NCBI RefSeq assembly: GCF_030848805.1
Contig: NC_092367.1
Location: forward strand, 18,347,692-18,411,691
Length of the DNA: 64,000 nt
Reading direction: 5' to 3'
Source of the DNA: Temnothorax longispinosus
Lineage: Eukaryota; Arthropoda; Insecta; Hymenoptera; Formicidae
Numbering within the stretch: position 1 is the first letter of the stretch; the number at the start of each line of letters is the position of its first letter. The position numbers and the translations under genes are program-made. This document shows, piece by piece, positions 46,902 to 59,800 of this stretch. Under the pieces are notes generated by a model. It was given only the letters and a program-made list of their open reading frames with translations. It was not told where the DNA came from and did not search any database.

Positions 46902-49106
46902 ATGAAGTTTCAAAACCGCCAAGTGACGTGGTCCACCCTGGAGCTCACCGGACTCCTGGAGGACGAGGATTCTCACGTGCACTTCACGAGGGCCGTCAAG
47001 CATCTCGCGTTGCATCCGTACCACTTGAATAATGTTCAGCGGGGTCTTAACCAGATTTTAAGATCGTCGTTGAATTCCTACGACAGAGAGTACGCTATTA
47101 TCTATATTTTTTACACACACAAGCACAAAATATCTATTTCTTTGATTCTCAGTTATGCATGTACTTCATTCAATGTTTATAACAGTGAGATAAAGATTAA
47201 ACGATTATTATTTATTATTAAAATATAAGTATCTTTTCATTGCCATTTTATTATTATGATTTGTCACCTGCACTCAAGTAGTACTATGTAATAATAATAA
47301 ATTACATGACAAAGTATGTAATATGTTAGATTACTTTGAAAAATGATGAAGTATATTATTAAGAAATTTACAATAGAATTTAACAAAACAATTTTTTATT
47401 TTAGATTAAAAGGGTTTGTGCTGGCTTTTAGAAATCCTAAATTGCTTAGCAATTTGGGAAAAATGCTGTACGACTCTCCCTTCATTCATATTGACATTGA
47501 AGTAGATTTTTATCTGTTTTGTCCAACGGTCGGATCTTTTCTAAAAGGTAAAGTAATCTTATATTTTTGCTAGCTGCTACGTGTGTTCTATAAACTGATT
47601 TATAATAATTTCTATTATGTTACAGGGATAGTGAAGAAGAAGGGATTCGACCATATCGTAGTGCTCGTGCACAAAATATATACTGTATCTATTCCGAAAC
47701 CAGACGATACGGAAGAATGGATAGGTGAATCGGTCGAGATTGGGCAGGAAGTGAAATGCTGCGTGACTCAAATAGATAACAGGAGCAAACCCCCTTTCAT
47801 CTGCGCTACTTTGAGGTCCGATTACTCACAAGGTTGTAGATTGTCAGAAAGCATAATAAATAATATTGATAGCGTGGACAGTGCAATTGGAAGTATGAAG
47901 GGCACTATAAAGATCGATGTTTCGGCTAATGGAGTACCAGAAAACGGTAGTGTTTCTGAGACAGAGAGGAAAAAGCATCGGAAGAAACACAAGAAGTCTC
48001 GTGAAAACAATTCAAGCATTGCCTGTAAAGTTGAAAATGAATCGGAGTCAAACGATAACTTAGGAAATGATATTTCTAGAATTGTCAAATCCGAGAAGAA
48101 ACCGCATCATCACAGTATGCAAGATACTATATTAAATACTGACGATTCTTTGAATAATTTGGAAGTTGATAATAGCTCTAAAAAACATAAGAAAAGTAAG
48201 AAAACGTCCAAGTTACTCCTTAATGATGATACAATTTTGGATGAAGCTGCACAGTCACGTAAAGCTGTGAAGAGAGAAAATTCCATTCCATTAGATAGCA
48301 TTACTGAAACAGAGACGAAGAAGAGAAAGAAACATGCAAAGAAATCTAGAGAATTTGATTCAGAGAACGAAGAAAAATTAATTAATACAGAGAACATCAC
48401 TTTCAGATGTATTAAAACTGAAAGAGTAGAACATTTAGATAGTGTTTCTGAAACAGAGACGAAAAAGAGAAAGAAACACGCGAAGAAATCTAGAGAACTT
48501 GACTCAGAGAACGAAGGAAAAGTAATTAATAATACGGAGAACACTATTTCCAGATACATCAAATCTGAAAAAGAAGAGCAATCAGATAGCGTTACTGAAA
48601 CAGAGACGAAAAAGAGAAAGAAACATGCGAAGAAATCTAGAGAGAACGAAGAAGAAGTAACTAATAATACAGAGAACACTATTTCCAGAACTATTAAATC
48701 TGAAAAAGAAGACCAACATACGGCTAAGAAGCATATTATATCAAATGCCGACCTTTCTTCAAGTAATTTAGAAGATAGCGTATCCAAAAAACACAAGAAA
48801 CACAAGAAGGCATCTATGGAAATGTCAGATTCGGAATCAAAAGGTCACTTTGTTAAAATAAAGATTGAAAAGCAAGATCCAATTGTAGAGAGAATTATGA
48901 ACGAAAGCCAAACGTCAAGTAACGAGACTCAAAACGTGCAAAATTTAAGTGAAAATTTAGAAATGCCTAAATTTATAAAAAGAGAAGTTTCCATTGAATA
49001 TGATTCTTTTGAAAAAGAGAGGAAAAAGAGTTCTAAGAAACACACGGTAACTTCAACAGACTCACAGTTGAAATCTATTAAAATTAAAACTGAAGACTGG
49101 ACATAA
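46902..49106 (+). CDS. POLR1F: DNA-directed RNA polymerase I subunit RPA43 (POLR1F/TWISTNB)
   Basis: Stalk subunit of RNA polymerase I, the counterpart of Rpb7 in Pol II; it bridges to RRN3/TIF-IA for rRNA transcription in the nucleolus. Exons 46902-47089, 47405-47547 and 47626-49106 give 603 residues; both introns have consistent phases (2, then 1). The N-terminal Rpb7-N-like part runs to residue 110 (HLALHPYHLNNVQRGLNQIL, LKGFVLAFRNPKLL, FIHIDIEVDFYLFCP), followed by the OB-fold start GIVKKKGFDHIVVLVHKIY and the diagnostic SIPKP. From about residue 200 the chain is a Lys/Glu/Ser-rich tail, longer than in human (338 residues total). It has three tandem 48-49-residue repeats (TETKKRKKHAKKSRE) and several IKxE/VKxE motifs. 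Basic tails are usual in RPA43; this length is not. Confidence 0.93.
48303..48740 (+). repeat. Three-copy coding repeat in the RPA43 tail
   Basis: Units of 144-147 bp mark at 48303, 48447 and 48594 and encode TETETKKRKKHAKKSRE, a Glu/Asn-rich spacer, then IK[TS]E. A partial older copy is near 47952. Confidence 0.9.
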
Positions 49107-50837
49107 TCAACTATGTTATGAAATAACAGGATTACACCAACAGTATATAATACGAAACATAAAAACATTTTATTCATAGATACAAATTATTGTAATGTAC
49201 ACGTTGTAATTGTCGTGTACTCTGTGAAATGGGAAACATTTAAAGATTTAAAGTTGTGTATTACATCGTATATCAGCTGGAGAGATTACGAATTATACAC
49301 ATTCGATTTATTCCAATTTTTTTATTATTTTTCTTAAGCAATTCTAACAAATATACGAGTATTTATAAACAGTTATGTATAGATTTCGATCTTTTGCAAT
49401 TATGAGGAATTCTCTCTATTAAACATCTAACAACGATTTGTACTTAGAAGATATTAACACCGTTAATATCTGGCCGATTTATCTGAACATCGATAAATCA
49501 TCGCGTATCGGAGTACACGATATATTACTTGATAATTTTCTCATTAATACACATGATGTAAATAATCACATAATTTCTCACACATTGTATGTAAAGAAGA
49601 ATGTCTCGCCTGAGTTTATACACTGGTAGCAATTAATATAGAAACGTGTGGAAAATATTTATATTTCAAAATTCGCACTACCTCGGAATTTGACGGCCAA
49701 ATCGTGTTCTCCAAATATCGCGAACTTAGCCTTTGAAATATGAATTTGCACGTTTCAGTCTGTCTTATTTCACTCGAATTATATTCTCATGAAAAATGTG
49801 AGATTTTTAAATAGGATATTTTTTTATTAATTGTGACCTTTTGCCAAAATGTATTCTAATAACTTCGGATCCGTTGAGAGTATAACAGAATTCTCCTATT
49901 CCAAAATACCGTGTATTCTGAAGCTGTTGTACATAGGAAAGAAGTTCTCGCAACAATCAGCTCGAATTCATACACAAGAGATTCACCACCATTTATTTAT
50001 ACCGAATGTAGTTAGACACCAAGATGTCTTGTGAATATTTGTTATTTTTTTAAATATCGGACAATAAATTACAGCAGTATGTCATGTTATTTACAGTATT
50101 TTCTTACCTTACCACATTCCACTCGGGTCTCTAGAAATATTACTGCGATATTTTCGAATCGTACGTTATAAATGAGATAGATGGGATTGCTAGATTGCAG
50201 CATCGGATCGTATAATTCAGTTATAGATGTATCATTTTTAGATAGTGCGTTCGGAAGTCCATATTTGCACACATAACGAGTAAACTTCATTTATCCCGTA
50301 TGTTCACCGAGTTAAAAGATTTTAGATTTATTTTCTAAAAGTCCTCGCATACAGATATTCCTACGTTTTAATTAGGTACACTTAAGCGGCATGCACGCGC
50401 GCCTATGTATTTACACGTGTAACGTCAATTTGTTCACTAAAACGTGGTTATTCGCACGTTATTGTCCGCACTATTGTCACACCACTGTAATCTTTGAGGG
50501 CGTGTCGTCAACGTTCACACTCGTCTCTCGCTGCTGAACGCAAATTATTTCGCCGCGTGAACATGTCTTTTTGAGAAATCAACGACAAGAGATAGAGGAA
50601 AAGGAATATAGCATAAACATATATATACATATATATAGGTTTACAAATTCACGGATATCGATCTTAAAGAACGATGATTAATTGATTGCGATTCAGAAGT
50701 TCCATTTAGAAGCTACAGTTCGCTGAACTTAACCGAGTTCTATACCTTAAAAGCACCATTTCAGCACCAGAGCGCGTTTCGTTTGACCAGGAGACATCTC
50801 CGTATTCTAAAATCGCAGACTAAAGTGCGTATGTGCA
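49107..50837. other. Convergent 3' flanks of RPA43 and cycle
   Basis: AT-rich, holding the 3' UTRs of two tail-to-tail genes. No additional gene seen. TTTATT motifs (minus-strand AATAAA) at about 50327 and 49990 are candidate cycle poly(A) signals. Confidence 0.5.
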
Positions 50838-53800
50838 TTATGGCAACGGCCACGGTAATCCGGAAAAGTCCACGGGACCGCCCAGACCCGCATCCGCCTC
50901 TAGCAGGCTCATGATGACAGCCATCGCTGCCTCGTCGTTGCCGTCGGACGGGATCGGATTTGGCGATTCGTTAATCACGGTGCCGCCAATCATGTCCATC
51001 ATCTCGTCGTCTGGTGACGTTCCTGAAAGGAGGTGGATGTTACGTTGTGCGTGATATCGTTAATATCAACACCCGCGGTTGGGCTGTATCTCGACAAACA
51101 GAATCAACGCTACGCTCTGCATGGTATCAATTCGCCTCCCGTAATCTCTCTCGAAGGAAAATCTTATCAAATCGATCAAATTGCTCTCACACACGCGTGC
51201 TAGCAAAATTCTTTCTCTCGCGAGCGCTTTGCTCTCTACTTCCTTTCCTCTCTGAATAATTTTGGCGCACGCATTACACCAAGAAACAATTCCTTAGAGA
51301 CAGTAATAGCTATGACCTTGGTCATTCGCGATGCTGTTGAGCTGCACGTTGTTCGCTACGTGGTTGAACGTCGACGAGGGATTGCTGCTGCTGTTGTCGC
51401 TGCAGATGCCGCTCGGCTGGGAAACGTCAGGTATCCTCTCCGGCGACGTCGTCGTCGTAATTTGCGACTGTAAAAAAAATAGGCAAATAATTTAAAAACA
51501 TTAGTTGATTTCGGCCGAATTGATAATTTACCTTGGTGTTCAATAAACCGGTCTCTGTCGCTGGACCAGGACTACTACCCGAGGAGTCTTCACCGCGTCT
51601 TTGTAAGTCCAATACCTCTTCCGCTATCTGCCGGCCGATCTTACTTACCTCTACGTGGCTCGAGATCAGTCTTTCTAATCCACCATTACCTGTTTATGAA
51701 AAATTAAACGTGATCTCTCAATCGATCGTTGCGACAAACCGCGTTCATTACGTAAACGCGCGCTTCAAATCGCACTTACTCTGCGTGAAATAATCATAGT
51801 TGCCCTGCACGCTCGAGTCCTCAGATCTGTTATTTCCACCTGGACGCGCGTCGCAGCTGAAAAAGGGACAGAAAGCTATTTATACGGTAACATCGCGCGC
51901 GTGGAATGTTGGTAATCGTTGCTTACAAGATAGCGGAATTCTTGGCGATTAGGTACTCGATGTCTTTGGTCCACGGGTTCCTGAAGGACTTCCACTCGGA
52001 CTGCAACCGCACGAAGTTCCCGCCTTTGCTCCTAAACCTGTAGATCTGCGAAAATGATAACGCACGAGATCAAAACGCGAAATTGTTATCGTGGACATAG
52101 ATCTTTTTTTTACATTAGTCGACGATCGAGCGCCACTTTAATGCTTTAAAATTAATTTTAATCACCGCGAAGGGATAATTGCGAAGTGAATGACACTAAT
52201 CACCTGCGTGGTAACGCGTTCGGAAGTCTGCAACGCGGCTTTGTGAGATTTTGCCAGGTGAGGAATGTCATCGTGGTGATAGTATTCGTACATACTGGTA
52301 CCCAGCAGTTCCTGAGGTAGAAAGCCCAATACTGGAGTAGCTCTAAACGACGAAAAAGTTAATTCTCTCATATACATACACGAGATGTTCAAATATTTCG
52401 ATAACGTTGATTGACGATCCCATAACATCTTTAATTCTCGCTATACCGACCTTTGGTCCACGAACAGAAATTTGCCGTCCATCGCGTGTCGCGAGACGAA
52501 CTGTATGGGCCTTGAATGAGGCTTTCTCGATGACAACGTGGCCGTCGATATCGCCGTTTGGACCCGGCCGACCGCTACCAAGCAAGACAAATTGCAAGTT
52601 TCGTCGACGTCGCCCTCCTGCTCTTCGAGGCCGATCTTCGCGGGCGCCCAGGACTTCAAGTAACCCGTGCACTGAATCACGCAATACTTCCAATCTAAAA
52701 AAGACACGTCTCTGTGCAGACTTGTCAATTGAGAATTTGCAAACATTGCAAATTATGTAAATTATACTATAATAGGTTTACACATTATATGTATTGTTGT
52801 ATTTTACACGTGTGTAGAAGAGACAAAATTGCGGAAGATGAATAAAGGGGAAAGTATCGGGACTTTAAGACTGCCGGCAAGATATTTGATGAAAATATAT
52901 CAGCGATCCTTTCACCGGCGTCTCACTGCGATACATGGTGTCTCCTTTTCACCTTTGACGAGCCATGCGACAAAATTTTCGTGCCGTATCTCCGATCGTG
53001 CGTGTGGCTATCCGAAAGACGCGTTTGCATCCCCGATTCAAACACCCTGAATCGTCACGGTCATATTTTTTTCGCTTTGCGAGTGCTTTGCTTCTTGAGA
53101 GAAAATTGAATCCGTCATTGAAGAAGAGACACGACTTGGAATTATTTCCCTTCTCCATAAAAAAAATGTTATATTAATTTAGAAAAATATGCGACGGTCA
53201 AAAATATTCGAACAGTACATTTGCGTAATCATTTTGTGAAAAGTGAAATATTCATTGATCAGCGAAAAAGATCATTCTCTTATTAAAAAAAATGTTGTTC
53301 AATAATGCTTCAATAAATTCTGATGGATTTCTTTACACATAATTCTTTTCATGAATTTCATCGAGTTCCCAATTTTTCCACGATTCCCGATTAAATTACG
53401 ATTTTCGAGTAGGTAATTATTCGCACTTACCTACGTTTTGTTGTTTCTTTCGCCTGTGGCAGCCAGCGACGGTGTCGGCTTCCTCCTTCACCTGCATCTC
53501 ACCGCAACGGATCCCGTCGACTTTACGCTTCATCCGACAGAAGAAAGATCTCCGCGCACCGGGGCAAAGTCGTGATACGCCCTGGGGTACGTCGGTTTTC
53601 ACCGGTAACATGGCTGAAACAATCACGATGACAGCAACGGTCCATCCGTCGATCAATAGTTCCATCCATCGCTGCCTTCCACCTCGCTCTTTTTTCTCTC
53701 TTTTATTTCTATCTGATATTTCTCTTTCATATATATCTCTCTCATATCTCTATCGTAACAAACATTTATTACACGGTATTAATGTTGCAATTATTAATGT

Positions 53801-56800
53801 CTTAAATACTTTGACGATCGGAACGCTTGACATGCAGATCGTCTCGCGATGCAACAACCGAGGAATAAACCTATAACGTTAGACTCGTTCGGCAACTCTT
53901 CGTCTCTTTTCTTCATTCGGCGTGGAGCTTTCGCAACACGCTCTTATCTGGTAGGCACGCTAATTCAAAGATGTTTATCGACAAAGCTTACGCGAGCAAA
54001 TGCTGCCGAGCGACTGGCATTTATCAGGTGAAGGTGGTGGAGGAGATGCGCGCGGCAACTAATTTGCGTTTCGCAGTGATCGACGCGTCGAGCATGAAGC
54101 AACACGTCGAAAGGCGCTATAATTAATGGCTTCGAAGGCGGAAAGTCTTCGCGGCTGGAGAAATTAATGCCCGCGCGAAATCTAGAGATGCGGCAGCAAC
54201 GCGGAACCAGCAACAGCCGATATACTCACTTTTCGCGTCGATCAATCGTTCCCTCGGACTGAGATCGGAGGACGAGAGCTGCTCCTTTACTTTCGCAACG
54301 TCCTTGGGGTGCAGGATGTCGAACCAGCTTTGACCCAGCAAGTCGCCCTGCGCAACAGCATAAAATCCTCAGTTTGCGATTCAGTACAAAAATTCTAAGC
54401 AATATAAATCGACTATATATCGAGACCAAGCAAGTGTCTTGTTTAATAAAATTAAAATCGCTTAATGTCTAATCTGTTTTTAATTCGTGATATCTATGCC
54501 GATTTCTAAAACGGGTGCTCTTCTTTGAAACAAGCGTCAACTATTTAAATGTTTGCTTGGCCCCTACAAGCCATTAGATGTATTGCCTCGATTATTTTCG
54601 AAACTCACAACAGAAATGTAATTAAATCGCGGAGGAAGAACGAAAACGACAAACGACTGATAAGTTCGCAAATTAGCCATGTTACAACACGGTGGCAATA
54701 GCGATCACTGTCAGTCAAACACATACTGAATACCCATTTCAAGACATAATTTATAATCAGTGAAATAAATACGCAGCAGACATTACTCAGACAGAGGCTA
54801 ATGGTGGCACGGACGTTACGATTAATTAGCCATTGAAGGGGGATTCTTATGCGCGCGCGTTGTAAATTCCCTTTCACCCGATATTTCTCGTATGTCATAT
54901 TTCAATATTTCTTATTGCTGATAGGTTTCGAAGCGCGATGGAAATTTGGAAGAGCTAAAATATAACGACTGACTCGGTACCTGAGAATAATTGAGAGTCT
55001 GCGAGACGGACTCGGACACGTAGAGAATTCTTCCGCGATCGCAGCCCACCACGAAGACAAAGCCCTCCGCGGCCTGGAACAAGACAAGCTGCTTTCCATT
55101 ACGCTGTGGAGAACAAACGGTTAATCACAATCGAAGAGATCGCACATCTCGCTTGTCGTGCGTTTCCCGCCAACTTCGCAGCCGCGCATCGTTATCATTT
55201 TTAGGAATAAGAATTTAAGACCGATCCGATTAAGACGCGCAGCGGCCTCGCTCGTTGACATTAATGAGCGAACGCAACGTCGACAAGAACGCAATTAACA
55301 TTTCGCATCGTAAATTAAAGATTACATTATTTATTTCCTGCAAGTTATTTGATATTTGAGCTATTTGGTATTTAAGCTGTTTGGTATTTGAGCTATTTGG
55401 TATTGACTTAATATGATTGCCGAATACGAGTTGATTCGTAATTGACGATCTATAGATCGATAGATAAATATTAGCTATTCTCTGACTGTTGACGAGAAAA
55501 ATAAAAATTTTATTTTGATAAAAAATAAATATAATTAAAATTGCATGTTGATATAAAAAAGGGGATGAAATTATATATCGTACAGTGACAGTTAACGTGT
55601 TAATACTCGCTTCGAATGGGAAATTTTGATCAACTTCCCATTCCTCGCACGTGTATATTCAACCACTCGAAGAGCCTATGACATTTTGCTCGCGATTTCG
55701 CCGGTAACGCAATCTGGATATCAGCATCGCTCGTATCATTTATCGTTGCACCAGCTAACGTTCGCGTTACATAATCGTTGGCGAGGTTCGATCGGCGTAT
55801 CGTCGATCGCATGTAACGTTCATTAATTAATCGTGTCAATGCGATTCCGTGCGCGGCTCAACAGCAACGTGCTCGAGTTTCTCTGTTGCGCTACTCGCGC
55901 ACCTAACGTTTCCCCGAATCGTAAAATTCGGATATATCAGGACAGAAATATCAAAACCCCGAGCGAAACTCTCTCTCTCTTTCTCTCCGCGACGCGGAGA
56001 TACTTTCGGTGTCGAAGCGAGCGTGATAAACGTGTACACGTTTATCGCCGTATACGGCGAGTTTCGCGCGGATTAAGTGCGCGCCGATTGACGTTTATAC
56101 CGATTTTTGCCACGTATAACCGACGGGAGGTTTAACGTTCTCGGCTATATAACGCACCGAGCCGGATCTCGATAGCGCGGTAAACGCACCGATTCGCAAT
56201 GGGGAGCTCCTTACGCCGCGATTATGCGCGTTTAGAGCCGATCTGAGATCGGTATGCCGGGCGTGGTCATTCACTCTCGGAGATATTTTCCTACGTCGAA
56301 CGCGCGAGAACGAGAGTGGAGGGAAAAAAGCCCCCTCGATAAAAGATAAACGTGTGTACGTGTACACATGACAATGAGAAATGTCTGTGTCCGGCACCGC
56401 GCGTTTGAGCGGAATCTAGGGTGGATAGGAGTTATCGGTCGCTGGAGTGTGTTCCTTTTCGTCGTTTTCCTTCGCGCGGACGCGGCAAAGCGTATACGCT
56501 TCGCAGCCGATACGTTTCTATCGTCGCGAATAATTATATGCCGCTTTTGGCACGCCATTGGCGCGCAGTAAATTTCAATCCTCAAGAGATCTTGTCATTA
56601 TAACAAAAAATATCTTTATAAACATAATGTTTACTCAGTTCACTGTAATGACAAGACAATTATGGCAGACATTATAGGTGTGCGTTATCAAAAGTCGAAA
56701 GACTTTTTTTGAATGTAAGGAGAGTTCAGGCAAGTATAGTAATCCAATTCGTCAAGAAGCCAAAAATTTTCGGAACGCATAAACGCACGTAGGCTCGTTT

Positions 56801-59800
56801 ACGACATGAGAAAATCTATCTACTGACGTACGTTCTCCACTACCTGGAACCTCTTTCACGCTAATTGGTTCGAAATTAAAGGCGTAGGTGATTTGAGAGC
56901 GCCTCGGCCTAGGGTACTATTAGCGCGATACTATAAATCTACATGCTCCGGACTTTTCCTTTCGCCGCGCCGCACCGCGGCACGAGACCAGGCCGGATAA
57001 AAATCTGTAGCACGCGGGAGAGAAAGGGAGTTACCCGCCGGTTTCGCTCTCCGCTCGATCTCGTGCAAAAGGATTACAAAAGATACCAGGCTCGGTCTTT
57101 TACGGGCCGCGGCAAAAATATAATACGTGTCATAAATGAATTTCGTGTTAACGATACCAGGAACTGTAGTTTCTATACGTTTGCGCGTAACCACGATCGC
57201 GTTTATTCAGAAATGTCACTTTTAAAACCAAGCGAGACGCGAATGACGATGCAACGAAGCGAGCAAATCATAATCTATTGATTTGTTATGAAAGAGAAAC
57301 AAAAAAATACGTTTCTTTCATAGGAATGTAATAAAAGAGAATTGAAAGTATTTGTCGATCTTTCGATTGTGTTATTCATTGTGTATAGAAGAAAGATATA
57401 TATATTTAATGCCTACTCGTTTTTCCATAATTTTTATCGTGAAAAATTAAATTTAAAGTCAGTCTCTAGCAGTTGTTTGTAGACGTTACACAACTGCCGT
57501 TCAAGTATACTTACTTGAAGTATGAGCGTCTTGAGTTCCTGATCGGTGAGGAACGCGGGCTTGTAGTGACCTTCCGTGTATGAGGTAACCGCGCCGAGGA
57601 TAGTCTTGAGATGTTGAACCGCCATTCGCAGCACGGTCAGCTTGTCCAGCTTCCGCGACATCGCGTGGCACATCGGTACCATCGCCGACAGCTCGGTGAT
57701 GTACGTGTTCATCTTGTCCCTCCTGCGCTTCTCAATTTCGCTGTGGTTCTGCCTGAAAGCACAAAATCATCGGTTCTGCTCGCCAGATTTTAATAGAGAG
57801 ACGCAGATAAGAATGTGAGATTTATTACATGTCTGTACGTGTCTGACACCAATGATGGGAATAACTCGTAAAATAAAAACGAGTACGGAAACTTCATAAA
57901 ATTACAATATTTATAATCCACATCACGGTTGTATGTATGAGAAACATGTAGCTGATATTGCAAAAAAAAAACGTCTATACTTTAGAGCGCTATTTATAAT
58001 CTTTATTAACGACGGAAATTTGAATTAAAAATGATGATTGAATTAAACGCCTAGTCATCGTCCAACGTAACAACTTTCATAACTGCATAAAATAGGGAGT
58101 TCATTGGAACATTTCACGGGTGGCACAACTCACGTGTGTATGTCCTCGGTGATACAAACGTGTATTATACTATTACAAAAATTCGACGTTTTTACATCTT
58201 TCTGAAAGGGAGTCACGGATCGAGCCGATATATCCCGGCTCGATCCGGTATCTCAAATTATCATTTTCTCTCGTATTTCATATTTCCTCTTTCTTAAAGT
58301 ATTTTTCTCTTACTATTATTTTCTCTCGTATTTCATATTTCCTCTTTGAGGGATTGAATGTCCACGTGGACGCTCGTTGCGTTAGTCGCGCGGAATCCCA
58401 TTGCCACCGTCCGTTTCATGTAAACAAGAAACGGAAACAAAGATCGGAATGTGCAGAGTTACGAACGATGTAGGATAGCGATAGTAAGACAGTCTGCTGA
58501 CCACAGCGGACTTTTCTGCGAAGGTTTCATCCACGTGGACCGGGGCCACGCGCGTCTTTAAAAGCTACTTCCCCCGCCTTCCCGTTGACTTTTCCCGAAA
58601 GCTCAGCAGGCTCGAGCTGTCGCGTGCGTTACGACGACGACGACGACGACGAGATCGGTAACCGACGAGGCCGTGTGTCAATTGCACGTGAGGGGGGAAA
58701 GGGTCGACTCGTACAACGGCGCTCTTTTCATTGCGCACGCTGATTTGTCTCCCAAGAATTCGCATTCATATCACGCCCGGAGGGTGATAAATTGCACGGC
58801 GGAAATCGTTGCGGCGCGGCGGCGAAAACTGGTCTCGATCCGGACTCTATGCCGGACTATTATATCGCATAATTATGTCTCGATTCAAGTGGACATATCG
58901 TAATGGTTATCGTAATATCCGTTAGACTTTTATATCTGGCTTCAATGCGTGTCCGCATAAAACATATGTTAAACAAGTGCCTTGGAGCACCGGTGTCTTT
59001 CCACCGGTTACCGATCTGTACGTGTTATTGCCGAATATATATTATATCTATATATATGTATAATACGATATGCATCTGTAATATTCGTTATACAAGTGTA
59101 CATGATATCTGAAGAAACTGTTCAAGGCAGTTCTCTTAAGCGTTGCTTTATGAGATTTTTTCCTTTCAATATTGTTTTAGATGTCTGCAACATCTATGCA
59201 AATTCGTTTGTTTCGTTCAATCGTTAATGCAATAAAAGCTTTCGCGACTGAACGACTCTGCTTTTGCGGAGCGACTCGCATCGCACGGCAGCAGGTAATA
59301 CATCGGATTTAGTGACGTCGCTGATGAAGCCGGAGCAAAGAATCGAGGTAGGTCAAGGTTGGCACTCACCTTGGCATCTGACATAATACTACGTAATCGC
59401 CGATCGACGATTACGTTAAAAGTTCGGACCGATTGTATCGCGGGAGCGCGCTCTCGCTCCGGGAATCCCGACCTCTTTCCGGGCACCGAATATATCTTTT
59501 CGAGTACTTTACGATACGTTTACTTACTTCTTACTGTCGTCATTTGTGCGAACTGATTTAGCGTCGTCTCCCAGGTCGTCCAAGAGATCGCTTCCAACTC
59601 TGAAACAGACAACAATGGAGATTCTTCAACGAAATGTTAGACAAGAAAATTAAAATTTTCATGTATATATAAATAGATAAATAAATTAATATTGTGAGAA
59701 ATGATTTTTTAATATTAATTTTAATTTTAACGATTCCCCTACCATCCTCTCCTCTGTGAGATATAACTTTGCCGATTAAACGCGCGTAGTAATCTAAGTA

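Larger units (their letters stand above)
57753..59527 (-). other. 1.8-kb intron of cycle
   Basis: Contains a 12-bp perfect hairpin at 58216-58247, a 30-bp direct duplication and a short ACG repeat near 58633; otherwise nothing recognisable. Confidence 0.6.

Noticed and set aside
48110..48805. Minus-strand open frame rich in Phe/Ser that mimics membrane helices
   Set aside because: Complement of the Lys/Glu-rich RPA43 tail repeat; GAA/AAG codons read as TTC/CTT.
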